The notes below the pieces were generated by a model, which saw only the letters and a list, made by a program, of their open reading frames with translations, ran no database searches and was not told the origin of the DNA. A stretch of 64,000 bases of DNA from Pseudodesulfovibrio tunisiensis (lineage in GTDB: Bacteria; Desulfobacterota; Desulfovibrionia; Desulfovibrionales; Desulfovibrionaceae). Below are positions 8,072-15,696 of the stretch, piece by piece (the stretch's first letter is position 1; each line of letters begins with the position of its first letter). The translations under genes and the position numbers were made by a program. The DNA lies in assembly GCF_022809775.1 (NCBI RefSeq), contig NZ_CP094380.1, positions 1,413,001 to 1,477,000 of the forward strand, written 5' to 3'.

Positions 8072-9073
8072 ATGGCCAGCGACTTCACCGGACCGCAGAA
8101 GACCGCCATCGTGCTGCTGGCACTGGGCGAGAAATTCACCACCGAAGTGTTCAAGCGCATGGAGCGCAACGAGATCGCCGCGGTTTCCAAGGCCATGCTC
8201 GAAACCGACTCCATACCCAAGGAACAGGTACTTGAAGTGCTCCGCGAGTACAACGAGGCGCTGGCCTACGGCGCGGAACTTCTGGTGGGCGGCCCCGAGC
8301 AGGTCAAGCGCCTGCTGACCAAGGCGCTGGACAGCGAAACCGCCAAGTACATCATGGACAGTCTGGACCTCGACACCGGCCCCACCCCGTTTCAGGAACT
8401 CGGCAATGTCAGCCCCCGCATTCTGGCCCAGATCCTGCGCAACGAACATCCGCAGACCCTGGCGCTCATCATCGGGCACCTGCATCCGGACCAGGGCGCG
8501 GAACTCATCCAGAACCTTCCCGCAGGCGTGCGCGCCGAAGTGCTCATGCGCCTCGCCAAGCTGGAAGCCGTTGCCGAGGAGATGCTCATGGAAGTCGACA
8601 AGGTGCTCCAGAGCCAGCTCATCGCCATGGGTGGCAAGGAAGGCAAGAAGGTCGGCGGCGTGGCCGCAGTCGCGGAAATCCTCAATGCCGTGGACCGCAA
8701 CACCGAGGAAGAGGTTCTCTCCGAGATCGAGGAGGAATCCACCCAGATGGCCGAAGACATCCGCAACCTCATGTTCGTGTTCGAGGACATCAAGGCCGTG
8801 GACGACATCGCCATCCGCGAACTGCTCAAGGAGGTTTCCAACGAGGACCTCACCGTGGCGCTCAAGGGTGCATCCGAGGAACTCAAGGAAAAGTTCTTCA
8901 AGAACCTGTCCGAACGCGCCAGCACCATGATCAAGGAAGACCTCGAAATCATGCCGCCCAAGAAGCTTTCCGAGGTCGAATCGGCCCAGCAGAACATCGT
9001 CAAGACCGTCCGCCGTCTGGAGGACGAAGGCAAGATCGTGATCAGCAGAGGTGGCAGCGATGTCTTTATCTAA
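8072..9073 (+). CDS. fliG: Flagellar motor switch protein FliG
   Basis: A 333-residue C-ring protein that couples stator force to rotation and switching. Its three domains are visible: the N-terminal FliF-binding part (TGPQKTAIVLLALGE), the middle domain with EHPQTLALIIGHL (the EHPQ motif), and the C-terminal torque helix with charged residues (LMFVFEDIKAVDD). The start is four bases after the fliF stop with GGAGG upstream. Its 3' end overlaps fliH by 14 bases. Confidence 0.97.
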   Translation: MASDFTGPQKTAIVLLALGEKFTTEVFKRMERNEIAAVSKAMLETDSIPKEQVLEVLREYNEALAYGAELLVGGPEQVKRLLTKALDSETAKYIMDSLDLDTGPTPFQELGNVSPRILAQILRNEHPQTLALIIGHLHPDQGAELIQNLPAGVRAEVLMRLAKLEAVAEEMLMEVDKVLQSQLIAMGGKEGKKVGGVAAVAEILNAVDRNTEEEVLSEIEEESTQMAEDIRNLMFVFEDIKAVDDIAIRELLKEVSNEDLTVALKGASEELKEKFFKNLSERASTMIKEDLEIMPPKKLSEVESAQQNIVKTVRRLEDEGKIVISRGGSDVFI

Positions 9074-9809
9074 GACCTCCGCACCCGGCCCGAAGAAATA
9101 TACCGGAAAGGTCGTCATGGGCATGGATACGCCCGGCCCGGACGAGATGACCATTCAGGAGATCGAGGGCAAGCGCAAACTGATCTGGGACGAAAAGACC
9201 GACGAGGAATATCTGGATCGCGTCCGCACCAGGGCGCAGGACATGGCCAAGGAGATCATCCAGCACGCCATGCTCGAAGCCGAGGGACTGCGCGCAGCGG
9301 CAGCACAGGAAGGCTACAAGGAAGGCAAGGCCAGGGCCGATGGGGAAATCCAAAGTCAGGTTCAGGCCATGACGCAGAAGATGGAAGGCCTGTTCGGCCA
9401 GATCGGCGCACAGGGCAACACCATCTGGCAGCAGCGGCACGACGATCTGGTCGCCCTGATCAAGCTCGCCGTGGCCAAGACCCTTGGCATCGAAATGGAA
9501 GCTTCCCGGGTTCAATCCCTGTCCAGCCTGCTGAATCAGGCCGTGGAACACCTCGAATCCCAGCGAAAGCTGACCATCCGCTGTGCGCCCAATGATGCGG
9601 AAACTCTGGACTCCATGCTCAAGGACATCCAGAACCGGAATCCTTCCCTGCGATACTGGTCCATCAAGCCCGATCCGAACGTGGACGCGGGCGGCGTGAT
9701 CGTGGAAGCCGAGGACGGCATGGTGGACAACACCGTGGCCACACGCTGGGCCGGAGTGGAACCCATTCTCGACGAACTCGCCATAGCCGAACGACCGGCA
9801 GGGGATTGA
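9060..9809 (+). CDS. fliH: Flagellar assembly protein FliH
   Basis: A 249-residue FliH, which binds and restrains the export ATPase FliI. The N-terminus is variable. An Ala/Gly-rich helical stretch with G-x3-G spacing (AQEGYKEGKARADGE) and the C-terminal FliH/HrpE domain with AVAKTLG and a VDAGGVIVEAEDG strand are present. I use the ATG at 9060 (AGAGGTGG upstream), which overlaps the fliG end. Confidence 0.9.
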   Translation: MSLSKTSAPGPKKYTGKVVMGMDTPGPDEMTIQEIEGKRKLIWDEKTDEEYLDRVRTRAQDMAKEIIQHAMLEAEGLRAAAAQEGYKEGKARADGEIQSQVQAMTQKMEGLFGQIGAQGNTIWQQRHDDLVALIKLAVAKTLGIEMEASRVQSLSSLLNQAVEHLESQRKLTIRCAPNDAETLDSMLKDIQNRNPSLRYWSIKPDPNVDAGGVIVEAEDGMVDNTVATRWAGVEPILDELAIAERPAGD

Positions 9810-9810
9810 C

Positions 9811-11124
9811 ATGGTTCTGGACTGCGCGGACTGCATCACCCTGCTGCATGAACTGGAACCCTGCCAATCCTTTGGCAAGGTCACCAAGGTCGTGGGCCTC
9901 ATTGCCGAGGGACAGGGCATCAAGGCCCCGCTCGGCTCGGTCTGCTATCTAATCCCGGACAACGGCAGCGACCCCATTCCCGCCGAGGTCGTGGGATTCC
10001 GCGACCATGCCTGCCTGTTCATGCCCTACTCGGACATGCGCGGCATCAGCCCGGGCAGCCTGATCCAGAATGTCAGCACCCCGCCGAACATTCCCGTGGG
10101 ATACGGCCTGCTCGGTCGGGCCGTGGACGCATTCGGCGACCCCTTGGACGGCAACGGTACCATTGCGCCCGAAGCCTACGTTCCCCTGCATCGCGATCCG
10201 CCCAACCCGCTGGAACGTCCTCGCATTGACGCTCCCCTTGACGTGGGCGTGCGCTCCATCAATTCCCTGCTCACACTGGGCAAGGGCCAGCGCGTGGGCA
10301 TCATGGCCGGTTCCGGCGTGGGCAAATCCACGCTCATGGGCATGATGGCCCGCTACACCAAGGCGGATATCAACGTCATTGCTCTGGTGGGCGAACGCGG
10401 AAGGGAGGTCGTGGAATTCATGGAACGCGACCTCGGCCCCGAGGGCATGGCGCGCAGCGTGGTCGTGGTGGCCACCTCGGACAAGAGCCCCCTCATCCGC
10501 ATGCGCGCTGCCTACGCAGCCACGGCCATAGCCGAATTCTTCCGGGATCAGGGCAAGGACGTGCTCCTGATGATGGACTCGGTCACGCGTTTTGCCATGG
10601 CCGGACGCGAGGTCGGCCTTGCAGCCGGGGAACCGCCCACACGAGGCGGGTATACGCCCAGCGTATTCGCACATCTGCCCAAACTGCTGGAACGCGCGGG
10701 CAAGAGCCGCACCGGTTCCATCACAGGCATATATACGGTCTTGGTGGACGGCGACGACTTCACCGAACCCATTGCCGACTCCACCCGCTCCATTCTCGAC
10801 GGACACGTGGTGCTGACGCGCGAGCTCGCGGATCAGGGACATTTCCCGGCCATCGACGTGCTCCGCAGCATCAGCCGTCTGCGCAGCGACATCACCACGA
10901 AGGAAGTTCAGGCCGATGGCCGCAAAATGCTCCGCCACATGGCCGCGTTCAAGCGCGTGGAGGACATGGTCAACATCGGCGCGTACCAGAAGGGAGCCAA
11001 TGCCGAGGTGGACAAGGCCATCAGCATGGTCGGGCCCATCAACAAGTTCCTGCGCCAGCTCGTCACCGAGCAGGAGCCACTGGAAGGCAGCTTTGCCAAG
11101 CTGCACGAGCTGGTCAAGGACTAG
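9811..11124 (+). CDS. fliI: Flagellum-specific export ATPase FliI
   Basis: A 437-residue ATPase that unfolds and delivers export substrates at the flagellar type III gate. The Walker A GSGVGKST is at residues 167-174; the family landmarks ALVGERGREV, LLMMDSVTRFAMA and GEPPTRGGYTPSVF follow. Length is normal. The stop codon shares the palindrome CTAG with the stop of the convergent arsC. The usual next gene, fliJ, is absent at this spot. Confidence 0.97.
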   Translation: MVLDCADCITLLHELEPCQSFGKVTKVVGLIAEGQGIKAPLGSVCYLIPDNGSDPIPAEVVGFRDHACLFMPYSDMRGISPGSLIQNVSTPPNIPVGYGLLGRAVDAFGDPLDGNGTIAPEAYVPLHRDPPNPLERPRIDAPLDVGVRSINSLLTLGKGQRVGIMAGSGVGKSTLMGMMARYTKADINVIALVGERGREVVEFMERDLGPEGMARSVVVVATSDKSPLIRMRAAYAATAIAEFFRDQGKDVLLMMDSVTRFAMAGREVGLAAGEPPTRGGYTPSVFAHLPKLLERAGKSRTGSITGIYTVLVDGDDFTEPIADSTRSILDGHVVLTRELADQGHFPAIDVLRSISRLRSDITTKEVQADGRKMLRHMAAFKRVEDMVNIGAYQKGANAEVDKAISMVGPINKFLRQLVTEQEPLEGSFAKLHELVKD

Positions 11125-11543
11125 CCGTCTTCCAGACTGTCCGGCAGCCCGTCCACCATCTTCCGAATCTCGTCCCGCACGCGCCGGTACACTTCAAGGA
11201 TATCCTCGTCGCGTTCCAGTCCCCTTGCCAATGACGGCGGGTCATCGAATCCCCGGTGCACGCGCTTGTGCGCGCCCGGGAAATACGGACAGTTCTCCGC
11301 GGCATGGCCGCACAGGGTCACCACGTAATCGTAGGCCAGATCAGGCAGGTCATCCACGGTCTTGGACGAATGCCCGGACATGTCCGCGCCGACTTCTTCC
11401 ATGACGCGAACAGCATACGGATTCATGCCGTGCCGTTCCACTCCCGCGGACCAGCAGTGAATGGTCGGATGCAGCAGCCGGGTCCATGCCTCGGCCATCT
11501 GGCTGCGGCAGGAATTGCCTGTGCAAAGATAGAGTATGTTCAT
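11121..11543 (-). CDS. arsC: Arsenate reductase, thioredoxin-coupled (LMW-phosphatase fold)
   Basis: A 140-residue ArsC of the pI258 type, which reduces arsenate to arsenite through a cysteine relay and thioredoxin. The phosphatase loop C7-TGNSC-R13 gives C-x5-R, and the resolving pair C78 and C85 has the C-x6-C spacing of the pI258 enzyme (CGHAAENCP). No arsenite pump or ArsR gene is adjacent. Its ribosome binding site (GGAGG, seven bases before the ATG) lies inside the dispersed repeat at 11547. It converges with fliI, the stop codons overlapping. Confidence 0.9.
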   Translation of the reverse strand: MNILYLCTGNSCRSQMAEAWTRLLHPTIHCWSAGVERHGMNPYAVRVMEEVGADMSGHSSKTVDDLPDLAYDYVVTLCGHAAENCPYFPGAHKRVHRGFDDPPSLARGLERDEDILEVYRRVRDEIRKMVDGLPDSLEDG

Positions 11544-11546
11544 GGG

Positions 11547-11657
11547 GAGGCCTCCGGCGGCTCAAACCTTTTTTAAAAGGTTTGAGAATCCCGAACTTCT
11601 TGTTTCTGCGCCGCCTGAAAGGATGAAACAAGACGAAAAGTCGGTTTGGCGGCGCAG
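11547..11657 (+). repeat. Partial third copy of the dispersed hairpin element
   Basis: It begins GAGGCCTCCGGCGG like the copy at 37668. A hairpin CTCAAACCTTTT / AAAAGGTTTGAG follows, then GAATC and the pair CTGCGCCGCC / GGCGGCGCAG. The last pair reads CTACGCCGCC / GGCGGCGTAG in the other copies, a compensated change. Only the right-hand half of the 365-bp element is clearly present here; a degenerate CAAAGGGGATACCCTTGG segment follows. It abuts the arsC start codon. Confidence 0.7.
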
Positions 11658-11775
11658 GGGGGCTGAGGACAACAAAGGGGATACCCTTGGACCAAACTTT
11701 GCAGAATCGTGAAGAAACAGGATAGCGGGATCAGGAATTTTCGGCAAACGACGTTTTGGTGACAGACAGGAGAAA

Positions 11776-11799
11776 GGCCGTCTCCTTGCGGAGACGGCC
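11776..11799 (-). terminator. Terminator-like hairpin downstream of asmA
   Basis: GGCCGTCTCC and GGAGACGGCC pair perfectly over 10 bases around a TTGC loop. The T-run on the minus strand is short and interrupted, so termination is likely but not certain. Confidence 0.6.
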
Positions 11800-11826
11800 T
11801 TCAAGACATGTTTTTCAAATCCGTAA

Positions 11827-13971
11827 TCAGAAAATGCCGAACAGACCTTTCTTCTCGGGCTTTTTCTGTTCCGCGGGCTCGCCGTCCTCTTCGCAGCAGG
11901 ATTTGTCGATGGCCTGTCCCATGCCCTTGAGCACGTTTTTCACGCCGCCGACAACGTTGCCCACAGTGCCGATGACCGCGCCGCCAAGAGACTTGATGTA
12001 TTCGGAGACGCTCACCCAATATCGCGGATGATCCAATGGACCGGTCACATGGATCGGAACCATGATTCCGTACAAATCCCCGGAATCCGCACCGCCCTGT
12101 CCCTTGCCCGTGGGAACGAGCTTGACCCGGGCAATGTAGTCGATCTCCCGGGCAGGCAGACTGACAACTCCCTCGCCCGTGGCCCGAAGGCCCGGGGCCT
12201 TGACTTCAAGGTCACGGTTGCGCAGCAGGCCGTTCACGGCCACCACGGTCCCGGTGATGGAACCGAAACTCGTCCTGTCCTTCCCGCTTCCCTCAAGAGT
12301 CTCCCCCTTCCGATCACGGCTGTCGTGCGCGCTTCTGGCAAGACCCAGCAGGTCCACGCCCGGAAACACGCCATCGGTCAGGGAAAAGGTCGCCTTGCCA
12401 TTCAGGGTCTGCAACATGGTCGAAACCTTCTCGCCCTCGCAGGCAAACGCGCCGTTCACCTCGGCCAACCCGGCATAGGATTCATCTCCGGTCACATCTC
12501 TGGCCAGCGGCCCCACCTGCACCTTGTCGATGCCGAGCAGAAAATCAATCTTGGGCCGAACGCCCATGGCATTGATGGTCAATCCCGAGGACAGCTTGCC
12601 GGAATAGGCATCTGCGGAAACCGGGCTGATGCGCACCAATCCGTGCCGGGCCTTGGCCGAAATCGCCACATTCTGCATGCGCATGCCCTCGACCTTGAAT
12701 TCCGCAACCTTGGCTTCCGCGTCCAGATACAGATTCTTCAGGGCCTCGGTGAACAGGATTCGGTCATCCTCGGGTTCCTCGGCCGCCGCGCCTTCCGGCC
12801 TGTCCAACGGCAGATAGCGGTCCAGATCAAGCTTGTCCGCATCCAGCCGCACAAAATAGAACGGTTCTTCGTCCGCCTCCCTGATGCGCAATCTTCCGGC
12901 AATGCGCGCGCCGTCGCAGTGCAATTCCAGAGACGGAACATGCAGATCGCCCGGGGCATAATTGACCTCGGCCATGCCGCCCAAAGCCGTGAGCGCGGCC
13001 GGATCGCCGGTCTGCGGCACATCCATGCCGAGTGCTGCCAGCGTCTTTTTCGCATCAAAAGGTTCGGCCTTGAATGTGGCGACCGCCTTTTTCAGCCCAT
13101 CCATCACGCCCTGCACGGTTCCGTCGCAATGCACGGTCATGCCGTAGCCGGAAACGGTCAGTCCCGAGACCTGCACGGTCTCCCTGCTGAAATTCGCAAC
13201 CAGAAGCTGCAAGGCTGTTTCCACGCGGCCCTTGCCGCCCGGCACGTCCGCGCCCTGCGCCTCCACGGCCAGCTTCATGTCCATGTGCCCGTATTCCCGG
13301 GCCTGAAAATCCACGGACGACTTGCCGGACAAGGTCAGGGTTCCTCTGGCATCCGGACGCGAGCATTCGAAATCGAGTCGAACGTCCACGGGAAACGGAG
13401 CGCCACGGAAGATGCGCCCTGTCTTCAGATTCAGACCACGAAGCAGAAATTTCCTGTCATCCCTGCGGTCGTCCCACACCAGATTGGCGTCGGAAATGTC
13501 CACGCCCTCGATCTCAAGGGAAAAGGATTTATCGGCCGAGGACTCTTCCGCCACAGGCGCATCCTCGCGTCCGGTGAGATCGTCCCAGTTGGCCCTGCCG
13601 CCCGCATCGCGCTTGAGACGCACGGTCAGCCCGTCGATGTCCAGCATGCCGAACCGGATCTGTCCCCTGAGCAGGGGAATCAGCTTCACGTTGACCTTGG
13701 CGCCGAGCACCTGAAGCATGGGTTGCGGTCCGAAACCCTCGGCATTGGACAGGCTGACCCGCCCCATCTCCACACCCAATGAAGGGAATACGGTCAGGGA
13801 AAGGTCCTCGTCAAAGACCAGTGTGCGCCCGGTTTCGTCATGCACGGCGCGGGCGATGCGCTCCCTGTAGTCGTTGATGTCGAAGGTGGAAAGAAAAACC
13901 ACAACCGCAACGGCCACCAGAATGACGGCAGCCGCCGCTCCGATTCCGATCCATTTCACAATCTTGGTCAT
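11827..13971 (-). CDS. AsmA family protein
   Basis: A 714-residue AsmA-like protein with one N-terminal transmembrane helix (residues 7-29) and a long periplasmic region of beta-strand repeats. The family is thought to help move phospholipids or maintain the outer membrane. The AsmA opening (TFDINDYRERIARAV and LSLTVFPSLGVEMG) and the C-terminal AsmA domain with VPIHVTGPLDHPRY are clear. The tail is odd: a Gly-rich amphipathic segment, then CC and a Lys/Glu-rich end. A GGGGA ribosome binding site precedes the start. It lies 23 bases behind the MerR gene, probably in one operon. Confidence 0.85.
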   Translation of the reverse strand: MTKIVKWIGIGAAAAVILVAVAVVVFLSTFDINDYRERIARAVHDETGRTLVFDEDLSLTVFPSLGVEMGRVSLSNAEGFGPQPMLQVLGAKVNVKLIPLLRGQIRFGMLDIDGLTVRLKRDAGGRANWDDLTGREDAPVAEESSADKSFSLEIEGVDISDANLVWDDRRDDRKFLLRGLNLKTGRIFRGAPFPVDVRLDFECSRPDARGTLTLSGKSSVDFQAREYGHMDMKLAVEAQGADVPGGKGRVETALQLLVANFSRETVQVSGLTVSGYGMTVHCDGTVQGVMDGLKKAVATFKAEPFDAKKTLAALGMDVPQTGDPAALTALGGMAEVNYAPGDLHVPSLELHCDGARIAGRLRIREADEEPFYFVRLDADKLDLDRYLPLDRPEGAAAEEPEDDRILFTEALKNLYLDAEAKVAEFKVEGMRMQNVAISAKARHGLVRISPVSADAYSGKLSSGLTINAMGVRPKIDFLLGIDKVQVGPLARDVTGDESYAGLAEVNGAFACEGEKVSTMLQTLNGKATFSLTDGVFPGVDLLGLARSAHDSRDRKGETLEGSGKDRTSFGSITGTVVAVNGLLRNRDLEVKAPGLRATGEGVVSLPAREIDYIARVKLVPTGKGQGGADSGDLYGIMVPIHVTGPLDHPRYWVSVSEYIKSLGGAVIGTVGNVVGGVKNVLKGMGQAIDKSCCEEDGEPAEQKKPEKKGLFGIF

Positions 13972-13994
13972 GTAATCCCCGCACAGGGCGATAG

Positions 13995-14303
13995 CTAGTC
14001 GCCCAGCAGATTCCGGATTGCCACAAGTTCGTTTTGAATATCCCGCAGAAATGCGTCCCGATCCCGATTGCCCAGTTTCTTCTTGGCCCCCTCGATGGTC
14101 AGGCCTTCGTCATAAAGCAACCGCTTTATCTCGCTGATGACTTCCAGGGTCTCCACGGTGTAGAGCCGCTGTCCGCTTTCGGTCCTGATGGGCTGAATTT
14201 CCTCGAATTCCCCTTCCCAGAACCGAAGCACATACGGTTTGACCCCGATTTTTCTGGCCGCCTGCCCGATCTTGTATGTCTTTTGCTCACGCAGTTCGTC
14301 CAT
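13995..14303 (-). CDS. MerR family transcriptional regulator
   Basis: A 102-residue protein that is almost only the MerR winged helix-turn-helix: KIGQAARKIGVKPYVLRFWE, then RTESGQRLYT and EVISEIKRLLYDEGLTI. The C-terminal part is too short for a ligand domain, and there are no cysteines for metal sensing. Such short MerR proteins are common in Desulfovibrionales; their targets are unknown to me. It probably shares a transcript with the asmA-like gene 23 bases downstream. Confidence 0.85.
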   Translation of the reverse strand: MDELREQKTYKIGQAARKIGVKPYVLRFWEGEFEEIQPIRTESGQRLYTVETLEVISEIKRLLYDEGLTIEGAKKKLGNRDRDAFLRDIQNELVAIRNLLGD

Positions 14304-14739
14304 CCCGGCAGGATACCAGAACTCCCGGTCAAAACCAACCGGCAGATGGCGTCAATGCGTTTTCCGATACCGGATACGCAACTCGGGACAGGGATCGCAG
14401 ACCTGCCACATTTGCAAGTCCGATGCCGTCCTTTCCGGAATGACCTCGCATCATTTCCGCCCGACTTCGGCATAAGCCGCAGATCCACGGTCTTTCCGTC
14501 TCGGGCCGGGAAAAAGCCCCATTTTGACTGTTCCTTCTGCTGTGGATTACGGCCAGAAAATTGTTCCCTACCCAAAACCCTTGTGGTAAGCCTCTTTCTC
14601 TGCCGCGCCCCTCCCTTTTCCCAAAGTCCGCTTTTTTTCTCCTGTCGAAAACCCATCCTGCCGAAGGGTAAAAAAATATTTTCTAAAATTACTCTAAAAA
14701 AGATCAAATATTTCTGCGGACAGTCTCTTTTCATACATG
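14304..14739. other. Intergenic region without a recognisable gene
   Basis: Non-coding spacer between the leftward MerR gene and the nrdGD leader. Short frames exist on both strands, but none has a convincing start or family. From about 14640 it becomes AT-rich, as expected of promoter DNA for nrdGD. Confidence 0.5.
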
Positions 14740-14754
14740 TTGAAAACTTTTCAA
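14740..14754. promoter_or_regulatory. Palindromic site in the nrdGD upstream region
   Basis: TTGAAAACTTTTCAA is a perfect palindrome around a central C. It lies about 60 bases upstream of a TATAAT at 14812-14817 that could be a -10 element. It may be an operator for a regulator of the nrd genes; the factor is unknown. I saw no clear NrdR box. Confidence 0.4.
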
Positions 14755-14911
14755 GAGTTCTCACAATCATGGCTAATCGGCAATATCCGACTTTAACCGA
14801 CCGACTATACATATAATTACCTCCACCCCCCTGTACATAACCTGATTCGTGGTGTATCACTGTCTTCGACGTTCCGACGTGCGCCGTCCCCTGCGGACGC
14901 CCCCGACGGAA

Positions 14912-14957
14912 CAGGCCCGGAACACCCCAATCTCAGATGACCGGGCCTGATTTTTTT
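14912..14957 (+). terminator. Terminator-like hairpin in the nrdGD leader
   Basis: CAGGCCCGG and CCGGGCCTG pair over nine bases with a 20-base loop and are followed by ATTTTTTT. It lies downstream of the only plausible promoter and about 50 bases before nrdG. It would therefore act on the nrd transcript as an attenuator, unless the true promoter lies after it. Confidence 0.55.
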
Positions 14958-15009
14958 GCCGTAAGACTGCGACGCTTCGCCGCAGAAAAATGAATCAAGG
15001 GAGTTTAGG

Positions 15010-15696
15010 ATGACAAGTACGCCCTCGGGTGTCTGGAATTACGTGCGCGGGCTCCAGAAGAGCAGCCTGTGCGACTGGCCAGGACATCCCGGATGCGTGA
15101 TTTTTCTCGGCGGCTGCAATCTGCGCTGCCCCACCTGCCACAATTTCGATCTTGCATGGAACATGGACCGCCTGCCCCGGCTCGACCCGGGCAAGCTCAA
15201 GGCGTTCCTGACCAGCCGGGCCAAGTGGTTCGACGGCGTGACCGTATCCGGCGGAGAACCGACCACGGTGCCGGAACTCGGCCATCTGCTGCTCGAGATC
15301 AGAAAGATCGGCCTGCCCGTCAAGCTCGACACCAACGGCATGCGTCCGGAAGTCGTTCGCGACATCATGGACGAGGGACTGGCCCAGGTCTTTGCCGTGG
15401 ATGTGAAGGGACCATATGAAAAATATCCGTCGCTGACCGGACACGCCGTGTCCGCCATTGCGGCCAAGGCCAATCTCGAACGCATTTTCGAAATGGCCCG
15501 GACCAGTCCCGACGCGTTCTACTTCCGGCTCACCAAGGTGCCCGGAATCACGGACCGCGACGTGGAGACCGCCCGCAGCTATCTGCCGGAAGGATTTTCC
15601 CTGACTATTCAGAAATATGTGCCACCAAGGAGGGACACCGAGCATGCCCAGCCAGATCATGAAACGCGACGGGCGGTTGGAAACGTGGTCGCTTGA
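15010..15696 (+). CDS. nrdG: Anaerobic ribonucleotide reductase activating protein
   Basis: A 228-residue radical SAM enzyme that makes the glycyl radical on NrdD. The iron-sulfur motif C36-x3-C40-x2-C43 (GCNLRCPTC) and the GGEPT SAM-binding loop (TVSGGEPTTV) are present. The protein belongs to the longer NrdG type seen with archaeal-style NrdD. The ATG at 15010 follows GGGAG. Its last 53 bases overlap the start of nrdD, so the two are translationally coupled. Confidence 0.92.
   Translation: MTSTPSGVWNYVRGLQKSSLCDWPGHPGCVIFLGGCNLRCPTCHNFDLAWNMDRLPRLDPGKLKAFLTSRAKWFDGVTVSGGEPTTVPELGHLLLEIRKIGLPVKLDTNGMRPEVVRDIMDEGLAQVFAVDVKGPYEKYPSLTGHAVSAIAAKANLERIFEMARTSPDAFYFRLTKVPGITDRDVETARSYLPEGFSLTIQKYVPPRRDTEHAQPDHETRRAVGNVVA

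Noticed and set aside
14304-15009. Cobalamin riboswitch upstream of nrdGD
   Set aside because: I looked for the conserved B12-box core and did not find it; the hairpin alone is not evidence.
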